From assembly GCA_030151365.1 (NCBI GenBank), contig JASLDW010000022.1, forward strand, positions 1-21,497: a DNA stretch of 21,497 nucleotides, in the 5' to 3' direction. Positions 14,405-21,497 of this stretch are shown in pieces; the first letter of the stretch is position 1, and the number at the start of each line of letters is the position of its first letter. Below the pieces are notes generated by a model that was given only the letters and a program-made list of their open reading frames with translations, was not told where the DNA came from and searched no databases. Both the position numbers and the translations under genes were made by a program. Source of the DNA: Lysobacter sp. Lineage in GTDB: Bacteria > Pseudomonadota > Gammaproteobacteria > Xanthomonadales > Xanthomonadaceae.

Positions 14405-16132
14405 ATGAACGCAGCCCCCTCGCAGAACCTGCTCGGCATCACCGGCATCGCCCGGCGCCTGGTGCTGGACGGCAGTCTCGACGCCGATGCCGCGCGCCAG
14501 GCCCAGGACGCCGCCACCGCGGAACGCAAGCCGATCGCCAATTACCTGCTGGAACACGGCCTGGTCGGGACACCGGCCCTTGCCGCCGCACAGTCCATGG
14601 AGTTCGGCCTGCCGGTCTTCGACCCGGCGACGATGGATCCCCAGCTCGACGCGATGAAGCTGGTCTCGGCCGAAATGATCGCCAAGCACGGCGTGCTGCC
14701 ACTGTTCCGCCGCGGCACCCGCCTCTATATCGGCATCTCCGACCCCACCCATACCCAGGGCCTGGAGGAAATCCGTTTCCAGTCCGGCAGTACCGGCATC
14801 GAGACCATCCTGGTCGACGAGGCCACACTCAAGCGCACCCTGGAATCCTGGCAGGCTGCGGGCGAAAGTTTCAGCGCCATGATGGACGACGCCGAAGGCC
14901 TGGAAGGGCTGGAGGTGGATACCAGCGACGAGGACGGCGGTAGCGAGGTCTCGGTGGGCGACGGCAGCGACGACGCCCCGATCGTCAAGTTCGTCAACAA
15001 GGTCCTGCTGGATTCGGTACGCCGTGGCGCCTCCGATATCCATTTCGAGCCTTTCGAATCCGAATACCGCATCCGCATGCGCGTGGACGGCCTGCTGCGG
15101 ATCATGACCCGCGTGCCGGTCAAGATGAAGGATCGCGTCGCCGCCCGCATCAAGGTGATGGCCCAGCTCGACATCGCCGAGAAGCGCATTCCGCAGGACG
15201 GCCGCATCAAGCTCAACGTCAGCCGCACCAAGCAGATGGACTTCCGCGTCAGCACGCTGCCGACCCTGTTCGGCGAGAAGATCGTGCTGCGACTGCTGGA
15301 CGGCAGCGCCGCCAAGCTCGGCATCGACAAGCTCGGCTACGAGGACGACCAGCGCAAATTGTTCGAGGACGCGATCCAGAAGCCCTACGGCATGGTGCTG
15401 GTGACCGGCCCCACCGGTTCGGGCAAAACCGTGTCCCTCTATACGGCGCTGAACATCCTCAACGACGAGTCGCGCAACATCTCCACCGTCGAGGACCCGG
15501 TGGAAATCCGCGTCGGCGGCATCAACCAGGTCCAGCAGAACCAGAAGCGCGGCATGACCTTCGCCGCGGCCCTGCGCAGCTTCCTGCGCCAGGACCCGGA
15601 CGTGATCATGGTCGGCGAAATCCGTGACCTCGAAACCGCGGAAATCGCGGTCAAGGCCGCCCAGACCGGCCACATGGTGCTGTCCACCCTGCACACCAAC
15701 GATGCCCCGCAGACCATCTCGCGCCTGATGAACATGGGCATCGCGCCCTACAACATCACCAGCTCGGTCACCCTGGTGATCGCCCAGCGCCTGGCCCGTC
15801 GCCTGCACGACTGCAAGCGGCCGGTCCAGCTGCCCGCCGAAGCCCTGCTGGCGGAGGGGTTCACGCAGGAAGAAGTTGACGCCGGCATCACATTGTATGA
15901 GGCTGTCGGCTGCCCTGACTGTACCGAGGGCTACAAGGGGCGTACCGGCATCTACCAGGTGATGCCGATGAACGAGGAGATCCAAGCCATCGTGCTGAAG
16001 GGCGGCAACATGCTGCAGATCGGGGAAGCCGCGCAACGCAGCGGTATCCGTGACCTGCGCCAGTCGGCGCTCCTGAAGGCGAAGAACGGAATCACCAGCC
16101 TGGCCGAAATCAACCGAGTCACCAAGGACTGA
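14405..16132 (+). CDS. pilB: Type IV pilus extension ATPase PilB
   Basis: A 575-residue GspE/PilB ATPase that powers pilus polymerisation at the cytoplasmic base. The N-terminal MshEN-type region (1-150) is followed by a Glu/Asp-rich linker (161-190) and the ATPase core. That core has Walker A GPTGSGKT (335-342), an Asp box with STVEDPVE (Glu363), Walker B VIMVGEIRDLE (400-410) and a His box TGHMVLSTLHTND (421-433). The C-terminal zinc-binding segment has Cys503 and Cys506, but the first half reads LHDC (His468, Cys470) rather than the usual LCxxC. ATG 14405 has a poor ribosome site. pilC starts two bases after the stop, so the genes form an operon. Confidence 0.97.
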   Translation: MNAAPSQNLLGITGIARRLVLDGSLDADAARQAQDAATAERKPIANYLLEHGLVGTPALAAAQSMEFGLPVFDPATMDPQLDAMKLVSAEMIAKHGVLPLFRRGTRLYIGISDPTHTQGLEEIRFQSGSTGIETILVDEATLKRTLESWQAAGESFSAMMDDAEGLEGLEVDTSDEDGGSEVSVGDGSDDAPIVKFVNKVLLDSVRRGASDIHFEPFESEYRIRMRVDGLLRIMTRVPVKMKDRVAARIKVMAQLDIAEKRIPQDGRIKLNVSRTKQMDFRVSTLPTLFGEKIVLRLLDGSAAKLGIDKLGYEDDQRKLFEDAIQKPYGMVLVTGPTGSGKTVSLYTALNILNDESRNISTVEDPVEIRVGGINQVQQNQKRGMTFAAALRSFLRQDPDVIMVGEIRDLETAEIAVKAAQTGHMVLSTLHTNDAPQTISRLMNMGIAPYNITSSVTLVIAQRLARRLHDCKRPVQLPAEALLAEGFTQEEVDAGITLYEAVGCPDCTEGYKGRTGIYQVMPMNEEIQAIVLKGGNMLQIGEAAQRSGIRDLRQSALLKAKNGITSLAEINRVTKD

Positions 16133-16134
16133 GC

Positions 16135-17412
16135 ATGTCTTCCTCCCCCAGGACTGCCGCCCGCCCCGGGCTGTTCGCCCCCAAGGCGAAACCCGATCCC
16201 AATGCCATGAAGACCTTTGTCTGGAAGGGCAAGGACAAGCGTGGCGTGGTGATGAAAGGCGAGACCGATGCCAAGAACGAGGCGCTGGTCAAGGCCGAGC
16301 TGCGCAAGCAGGGCATCACCCCCGACGTCGTCAAGCCCAAGGCCAAGCCGCTGTTCGGCGGCGCCGGCAAGAAGATCACCGCCCGCGACATCGCCAACTT
16401 CAGCCGCATGTGGGCGACGATGATGAAGTCCGGCGTGCCGGTCGTGCAATCGCTGGAGATCATCGGCAGCGGCCAGAAGAACCCGAAGATGGCGCAGCTG
16501 GTCATGAGCCTGCGCGACGACATTTCCGCGGGCTCATCCCTTTATGAAGCCCTGAGCAAGCATCCGGTGCAGTTCGACGAGCTGTACCGCAACCTGGTGC
16601 GCGCCGGCGAGAGCGCGGGCGTGCTGGAAACCGTGCTGGAAACCATCGCCAGCTACAAGGAAAACATCGAATCGATCAAGGGCAAGATCAAGAAGGCCCT
16701 GTTCTACCCGGCGATGGTGATCTTCGTGGCCATCCTGGTCAGCGCGGTCCTGCTGATGTTCGTGGTGCCGCAGTTCGAGGAGGTCTTCAAGAGCTTCGGC
16801 GCAGATCTCCCGGCCTTCACCAAGATGCTGGTGGCGCTGAGCCGGTTCTTGGTGAAAACCTGGTGGCTTGTGCTGCTGATCCTGGTCGGTGCCATTGTCG
16901 GCCTCATCTGGTTCTACAAGCGCTCGCTCAAGTTCCAGCACTTCCTCGACCGCGTATCACTGAAATTCCCGATCATCGGCACCATCCTGAACAACTCCGC
17001 GGTCGCGCGCTTCTCGCGCACCCTGGCTGTGACCTTCGCCGCCGGCGTGCCGCTGGTCGAGGCGCTGGATTCGGTGTCCGGCGCCACCGGCAACATGGTC
17101 TACACCGACGCGGTGAAACGCATCCGCGACGACGTCGCGGTCGGTTATCAGGTCAATACCGCGATGAAGCAGACCAATCTGTTCCCGCATATGGTGGTGC
17201 AGATGACCGCCATCGGCGAAGAGGCCGGCGCGCTCGATACCATGATGTACAAGGTCGCCGACTTCTACGAAGAAGAAGTCAAGAATTCGGTGGACGCGCT
17301 GTCCAGCCTGATCGAACCCCTGGTGATGGTGGTGATCGGCGTGCTGGTCGGCAGCATGGTGATCGGCATGTACCTGCCCATCTTCAAGCTGGCATCGGTG
17401 GTCGGCGGCTGA
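16135..17412 (+). CDS. pilC: Type IV pilus inner-membrane platform protein PilC
   Basis: A 425-residue platform protein of the GspF family. Two T2SSF domains (about 85-210 and 288-412) carry the repeated glycine motifs GESAG (158-162) and GEEAG (361-365). Membrane segments are near 190-212, 243-260 and 393-416. PilC couples ATP hydrolysis by PilB to pilin insertion from the inner membrane. Its first 25 residues are basic and weakly conserved. ATG 16135 lies two bases after the pilB stop; an internal Met25 would also give a family-like start, but the operon spacing favours the first. Confidence 0.97.
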   Translation: MSSSPRTAARPGLFAPKAKPDPNAMKTFVWKGKDKRGVVMKGETDAKNEALVKAELRKQGITPDVVKPKAKPLFGGAGKKITARDIANFSRMWATMMKSGVPVVQSLEIIGSGQKNPKMAQLVMSLRDDISAGSSLYEALSKHPVQFDELYRNLVRAGESAGVLETVLETIASYKENIESIKGKIKKALFYPAMVIFVAILVSAVLLMFVVPQFEEVFKSFGADLPAFTKMLVALSRFLVKTWWLVLLILVGAIVGLIWFYKRSLKFQHFLDRVSLKFPIIGTILNNSAVARFSRTLAVTFAAGVPLVEALDSVSGATGNMVYTDAVKRIRDDVAVGYQVNTAMKQTNLFPHMVVQMTAIGEEAGALDTMMYKVADFYEEEVKNSVDALSSLIEPLVMVVIGVLVGSMVIGMYLPIFKLASVVGG

Positions 17413-17415
17413 CGG

Positions 17416-18282
17416 ATGGCTTTCCTCGATACCCAGCCGGCGCTCGGCTACGGCCTGATCGCCGGACTGGGCCTGGCGACCGGCAGTTTCCTCAATGTGG
17501 TGATCCTGCGCCTGCCCAAACGGATGGAGTGGGAGTGGAAACGCGACGCCCGCGAAGCCCTGGAGCTGCCCGAGGTCTACGAGCCGGCGCCGCCCGGCAT
17601 CGCGGTGGAACCGTCGCACTGCCCGCATTGCAAGACGCGGTTGCGCTGGTACGAGAACATCCCGCTGTTGAGCTGGATCGCGTTGCGCGGCAAATGCCGC
17701 CATTGCGGCGCACCGATTTCCCTGCAGTACCCGCTGGTGGAACTGCTGACGATGCTGCTGTCGCTGGCCTGCGTCTGGCGCTTCGGCTTCGGCTGGCAGG
17801 GATGGGGGGCGCTGATCTTCAGCTGGTTCCTGGTCGCGCTCTCCGGCATCGATGTCCGCACCCAGCTGCTGCCGGACAAGCTCACCCTGCCCCTGCTGTG
17901 GCTGGGCCTGATCGCCGCCAGCGACCATCTCTACGTGCCGGCCAAGTCGGCGATCCTCGGCGCGGCCTGGGGCTATGTTTCGCTGTGGATCGTGTGGTGG
18001 GTGTTCAAGCAGCTCACCGGCAAGAACGGCATGGGACATGGCGATTTCAAGCTGCTGGCGGCCATTGGCGCATGGTGCGGATCGAAAGCCTTGTTGCCGA
18101 CCTTGCTCATTTCCTCGGTGCTGGGTGCGGTGATCGGCGCGATCCTGCTCGCCGTGCAGGGCCGCGACAAGGCGACGCCGCTGCCGTTCGGCCAATACTT
18201 GGCGCTGGCAGGCTGGATCGTCTTCATGTGGGGCGGGCAGATCATCGACGCCTATATGCGCGTGACCGGACTGCGGCCCTGA
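17416..18282 (+). CDS. pilD: Prepilin leader peptidase / N-methyltransferase PilD
   Basis: A 288-residue aspartyl protease of family A24 that cleaves the prepilin leaders (after Gly7 and Gly9 in the two pilins here) and N-methylates the new Phe. The four zinc-binding cysteines are Cys69, Cys72, Cys94 and Cys97 in the cytoplasmic domain. The two catalytic aspartates lie in GID (Asp146) and GMGHGD (Asp210). Eight or so membrane helices are visible, beginning ATGSFLNVVILRLPKR (21-36). The start is three bases after the pilC stop, and coaE begins four bases after the pilD stop, giving one operon pilB-pilC-pilD-coaE. Confidence 0.97.
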   Translation: MAFLDTQPALGYGLIAGLGLATGSFLNVVILRLPKRMEWEWKRDAREALELPEVYEPAPPGIAVEPSHCPHCKTRLRWYENIPLLSWIALRGKCRHCGAPISLQYPLVELLTMLLSLACVWRFGFGWQGWGALIFSWFLVALSGIDVRTQLLPDKLTLPLLWLGLIAASDHLYVPAKSAILGAAWGYVSLWIVWWVFKQLTGKNGMGHGDFKLLAAIGAWCGSKALLPTLLISSVLGAVIGAILLAVQGRDKATPLPFGQYLALAGWIVFMWGGQIIDAYMRVTGLRP

Positions 18283-18286
18283 CGCC

Positions 18287-18892
18287 ATGTACTGCGTCGG
18301 ACTGACCGGCGGGATTGCATCCGGGAAATCGGCGCTGGCGGATCGCCTGCGCGCGCGCGGCGCCTTCCTTGCCGATGCCGACATGATCGCCCGCGACATC
18401 GTCGCGCCCGGGCAACCTGCCCTGGCCGAGATCGCCGCGCATTTCGGCAAGGACGTGTTGCAGGCCGATGGCAGTCTCGATCGCGCCAATCTGCGCCGAC
18501 GCATCTTCGACGCGCCGGCCGAGCGCAAGGCGCTTGAGGCCATCACCCATCCGCGCATCCGCGCCGCCCTGCACGATGCCTGCATGGCCGCGGAAGCCCC
18601 TTATGCGGTGGCCGCGATCCCGTTGTTGACCGAAGGCGGCGGACGCGCGGTCTATCCCTGGCTCGACCGCATCGTGGTGGTCGACGTCCCGGTGGAGCTG
18701 CAACGCACGCGCCTGCTCGCGCGAGACGGCATCGACGCCGTGCTTGCGGACGGAATGATCGCCGCGCAAGCGACCCGCGCGCAACGATTGGCGATCGCCG
18801 ATGACATCATCGCAAACAACGGCACGCTGGAAGACCTCGATCGAGCGGCAAATGCGCTCGACCGCCTCTATCGCGGATTGGCCGCCGCTTAA
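18287..18892 (+). CDS. coaE: Dephospho-CoA kinase
   Basis: A 201-residue P-loop kinase that phosphorylates the ribose 3'-OH of dephospho-CoA, the last step of coenzyme A synthesis, in the cytoplasm. The P-loop is GGIASGKS (8-15). ADADMIARDIVAPGQPAL (29-46) is the CoaE substrate motif, and EAITHPRIRAAL and PLLTEGGG are the usual later motifs. Its position after pilD is common in gammaproteobacteria. The stop codon shares a TTAA with the opposing gene. Co-transcription with the pil genes appears to be a matter of chromosomal arrangement; the function is housekeeping. Confidence 0.96.
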   Translation: MYCVGLTGGIASGKSALADRLRARGAFLADADMIARDIVAPGQPALAEIAAHFGKDVLQADGSLDRANLRRRIFDAPAERKALEAITHPRIRAALHDACMAAEAPYAVAAIPLLTEGGGRAVYPWLDRIVVVDVPVELQRTRLLARDGIDAVLADGMIAAQATRAQRLAIADDIIANNGTLEDLDRAANALDRLYRGLAAA

Positions 18893-19830
18893 GCGCCCCG
18901 GAACGCACTGATCGCCGCGACGCCCTGCGCGCCATTGCAACGCGCGATCGTGACATCCCCTGTCCGCATTCCACCCAGCGCATAGACCGGGATCGCCGGG
19001 ACATGTGCGCGCATCTCGCGGAAGGCGTCCCAACCGATGCCGGCCGCACCGGGATGACTGCGGGTTTCCCGCACCGGACCCAGCAGCGCGAATGCGCAGC
19101 CCAGTCCCGCCGCGGCGTCCAGTTCCGCGACGGAGTGGCAGGATGCCGCCAGCCGGAGACCACTGAAATCGTTCTCCGTTGCTGCCAGCTGCGACGAACG
19201 CAGATGCAGGCCGATGCCCAGTTCGCGCGCGAGGGCGGGATCGCCATTGAGCCAGGCGTCGACGCCCTGTTCGCGCAGCCATGCGTTCGCCTCTCCGGCC
19301 AGTACGCGCCATGCGTCCGGACGCGCTTGCGCGAACAGTGGCGCACGCAATTGCACGCGACGGACTCCGTGATGCGTCACTGCCATCTGCAACGAGCGCA
19401 GCCAGCGATCGGCATCATCGGGCTCCGGCGTGATCAGCAAGCGATCCGGTTGCAGCAACGCCGCAACCACCGGGCCATCGGCGGGCGGCATCGGATATTG
19501 CGTGAGCTTGTCAGGCGGTACCCAAGCCAGCGCCTGGCCATCAAGTCCGCGCGGCGCGTTGCGATACGACCTGATGTCGTGGACGTCGAGCGTCAGTGCC
19601 TTCGGCGCGTGCTGCGGCACCGCGATGACCGGCGAACCGACCAGCGCATCGATGCCGAGCTCTTCCTGCAACTCGCGCTGCAGCGCCCGTTCCGGCGTTT
19701 CGCCCGGCTCGACCTTGCCGCCCGGGAACTCCCAGAATCCGGCAAGGTCGCGGCCCTGCGTGCGTCGCGCCAGCAACACGCGACCGCGCACGTCTCGAAT
19801 CACGCCGGCGACGACGTGAATCGGTTTCAT
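18889..19830 (-). CDS. MutT-type Nudix hydrolase fused to a ThiE/TenI-like domain
   Basis: A 313-residue two-domain protein. The N-terminal Nudix domain (1-130) starts KPIHVVAGVIRD and has an intact Nudix box: Gly38, Glu44, Arg52, Glu53, Glu56, Glu57 and Gly59. That fits MutT-like cleavage of oxidised nucleotides (8-oxo-dGTP). The C-terminal domain (about 140-313) has the thiamin-phosphate-synthase pattern VQLR, ASCHS, LLGPV, SHPG and YALGGM, but the lysine of QLRxK and the TK of the phosphate loop are absent, so catalysis as ThiE is doubtful. Such fusions are known in gammaproteobacteria, and their ThiE-like half has no settled role. The start ATG 19830 is seven bases after the secA stop, so the gene is probably read with secA. 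Confidence 0.9.
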   Translation of the reverse strand: MKPIHVVAGVIRDVRGRVLLARRTQGRDLAGFWEFPGGKVEPGETPERALQRELQEELGIDALVGSPVIAVPQHAPKALTLDVHDIRSYRNAPRGLDGQALAWVPPDKLTQYPMPPADGPVVAALLQPDRLLITPEPDDADRWLRSLQMAVTHHGVRRVQLRAPLFAQARPDAWRVLAGEANAWLREQGVDAWLNGDPALARELGIGLHLRSSQLAATENDFSGLRLAASCHSVAELDAAAGLGCAFALLGPVRETRSHPGAAGIGWDAFREMRAHVPAIPVYALGGMRTGDVTIARCNGAQGVAAISAFRGA

Positions 19831-19837
19831 CCTGCAA

Positions 19838-21497
19838 TCAGGCCAGTTGCCCGTGGCAGTGCTTGAACTTCTTGCCGCTCCCGCACGGGCACGGATCGTT
19901 GCGACCGACCATCGGCGCACCGTTGGCATCGGCGAGCTGGGCCTGCTGCACGGCGCGCGCTTCCTCGTCGGCGCCATAGCCGCCCATGTCCGGATGCTGG
20001 AACTGCATCTGCTGGGCTGCGGCCTGGGCCTGCTGGCGCTCGGCGGCCTCCATCGCGGCGATCTCTTCCTCGCTGCGGATGCGCACGCGGCCGAGCGTGG
20101 TGGTGACTTCGCGCTTGACGGTTTCCAGCATGTCGGAGAACAGCTGGAACGCTTCCTTCTTGTATTCGTCCTTGGGCTGCTTCTGGGCGAAACCGCGCAG
20201 GTGGATGCCCTGGCGCAGGTAGTCCATGCGCGCGAGGTGTTCCTTCCAGTTCTGGTCGAGCACCGAGAGCATCAGGTGCTTCTCGATCATGCGCATGGTG
20301 TCGGCGCCGACTTCCGCCTCCTTGGCGACGAAGTGGCCATCAACCGTCTTCTGCACTTCTTCCTCGACGTCGGACGCTTCGACGTCCTCGCGCTTGCCGA
20401 TTTCCTCGACCAGCGGCATCTGCACGCCGAAATCGTTGGCCAGTTCCGACTGCAGGCCCTCGAGGTCCCACTGGTCGTGCATCGATTCCTCGGGCACGTA
20501 GCGGTGCACCATGTCGGCGACCACGTCGGCGCGGATGCCGTCGATGTTGTCCTTGATCGATTCCGCTTCCAGCAATTCGTCGCGCTGCTGGTAGATCACC
20601 TTGCGCTGGTCGTTGTTGACGTCGTCGAAATCGAGCAGGTTCTTGCGGATGTCGAAGTTGTGCGCCTCGACCTTGCGCTGGGCGTTGGCGATCTGGCGCG
20701 TGACCAGCGGCGACTCGATGATGTCGTCCTCCTTCAGGCCCATGCGCTCCATCATCTTCTGTACCCAGTCGGCGGCGAAGATGCGCATCAGGTTGTCGTC
20801 GAGCGACAGATAGAAACGCGACGAACCGGGATCGCCCTGGCGACCGGAACGGCCGCGCAGCTGGTTGTCGATGCGGCGGCTTTCATGCCGTTCGGTGCCG
20901 AGGATGTGCAGGCCGCCGAGTTCCTTGACCTTCTCGTGGCGTTCCTGCCACTCGGCCTTCATGCGCGCCTTGGTCGCGTCGTCGGCCGGCGTGCCCGCGG
21001 CTTCCAGCTGGGCGAGCTCGGCTTCCAGCGATCCGCCGAGCACGATGTCGGTCCCGCGACCGGCCATGTTGGTGGCGATGGTCACCGCGCCGGGGCGACC
21101 GGCCTGGGCGACGATGTGCGCTTCGCGTTCGTGCTGCTTGGCGTTCAACACTTCATGCGGCACGTTGAACTTGTTGAGGTAGTCGCTCAGCAGTTCCGAC
21201 ACCTCGATCGAAGTGGTGCCGACCAGCACCGGCTGGCCCTTCTTGTGCGCGTCCTGGATCTCGTTGGCGACCGCGCGGAACTTGCCGGCGCGATTGAGGA
21301 AGACCAGGTCCGGATGGTCCTTGCGGATCATCGGGCGATGGGTCGGGATCACCACGACTTCCAGGCCGTAGATGCTCTGGAATTCGTAGGCTTCCGTGTC
21401 CGCCGTGCCGGTCATGCCGGCCAGCTTCTTGTACATGCGGAACAGGTTCTGGAAGGTGATGCTCGCCAGCGTCTGGTTCTCGCGCTGGATCTCGACG
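19838..21497 (-). CDS. secA: Preprotein translocase ATPase SecA, C-terminal part (truncated by window edge)
   Basis: About 552 C-terminal residues are visible; the gene runs leftward to a TGA at 19838 and continues past the window edge. SecA drives protein export through SecYEG. Visible motifs are ENQTLASITFQNLFR and LAGMTGTADTEAYEF, then the second nucleotide-binding domain with GTTSIEVSELLS, TNMAGRGTDIVLGG and RGRSGRQGDPG. The helical scaffold and wing follow. The C-terminal zinc-binding tail is GRNDPCPCGSGKKFKHCHG, which binds SecB and phospholipid. The N-terminal first ATPase domain (roughly 350 residues) is outside. The next gene on the strand is the Nudix fusion. Confidence 0.97.
   Translation of the reverse strand, partial: VEIQRENQTLASITFQNLFRMYKKLAGMTGTADTEAYEFQSIYGLEVVVIPTHRPMIRKDHPDLVFLNRAGKFRAVANEIQDAHKKGQPVLVGTTSIEVSELLSDYLNKFNVPHEVLNAKQHEREAHIVAQAGRPGAVTIATNMAGRGTDIVLGGSLEAELAQLEAAGTPADDATKARMKAEWQERHEKVKELGGLHILGTERHESRRIDNQLRGRSGRQGDPGSSRFYLSLDDNLMRIFAADWVQKMMERMGLKEDDIIESPLVTRQIANAQRKVEAHNFDIRKNLLDFDDVNNDQRKVIYQQRDELLEAESIKDNIDGIRADVVADMVHRYVPEESMHDQWDLEGLQSELANDFGVQMPLVEEIGKREDVEASDVEEEVQKTVDGHFVAKEAEVGADTMRMIEKHLMLSVLDQNWKEHLARMDYLRQGIHLRGFAQKQPKDEYKKEAFQLFSDMLETVKREVTTTLGRVRIRSEEEIAAMEAAERQQAQAAAQQMQFQHPDMGGYGADEEARAVQQAQLADANGAPMVGRNDPCPCGSGKKFKHCHGQLA

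Noticed and set aside
14324..16036. 570-codon minus-strand open frame opposite pilB
   Set aside because: Antisense shadow of pilB with biased His/Asp/Val/Gly composition.
16957..18585. 542-codon minus-strand open frame opposite pilC, pilD and coaE
   Set aside because: Spans three certain genes on the other strand and has no domain of its own.

Overview
The window comes from a high-GC gammaproteobacterium, most likely of the Xanthomonadaceae/Lysobacteraceae (Xanthomonas, Lysobacter, Luteimonas-type). The basis is gene order: sucC diverging from pilS-pilR, pilins, then pilB-pilC-pilD-coaE convergent with a MutT/ThiE-fusion gene and secA. As I recall, that backbone is characteristic of the group, and the protein sequences fit. 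No species is claimed.

Layout. At 1-198 lies the N-terminus of sucC (minus strand, cut by the window edge). At 350-3421 is the two-component pair pilS-pilR, which activates sigma-54-dependent pilin transcription. From 3553 to 14287 the type IV pilus locus is interrupted by carbohydrate genes and two pilin genes. In order these are a polyprenyl-phosphate glycosyltransferase (GtrB/DPMS-like), a GtrA-like flippase, a first pilin, a large GT-C membrane protein resembling TMTC O-mannosyltransferases with a helical C-terminal domain, a second pilin, a PglK/MsbA-like ABC flippase and a GT4 glycosyltransferase. These are all on the plus strand. On the minus strand follow a coupled operon of a DPMS-like GT2, a PMT/ArnT-like GT-C protein and a non-hydrolysing UDP-GlcNAc 2-epimerase-like enzyme. 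At 14405-18892 are the core pilus assembly genes pilB (extension ATPase), pilC (platform) and pilD (prepilin peptidase), followed by coaE. The minus-strand pair at 18889-21497 is the MutT-ThiE fusion and the C-terminal part of secA.

How the genes work together. PilS senses a membrane signal and phosphorylates PilR. PilR with sigma-54 should drive both pilins: each has a -24/-12 promoter with exact GG-N10-GC spacing (5075-5090 and 7528-7543). An inverted repeat at 4987-5020 sits where a PilR enhancer would be expected for the first pilin. PilD cleaves the prepilins and PilB/PilC polymerise them. I infer that the GtrB-like, GtrA-like and TMTC-like proteins form a pathway that makes a lipid-phosphate sugar, flips it and transfers it to pilin in the periplasm. 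That would be a pilin glycosylation module built on a TMTC-type enzyme. The second group (8089-14287) could make and flip a further lipid-linked glycan.

The AT-richer gtrB/gtrA pair and the mosaic composition suggest horizontal acquisition of the interior. I saw no tRNA, rRNA, CRISPR array, transposase or integrase. No gap between called genes exceeds about 260 bases.
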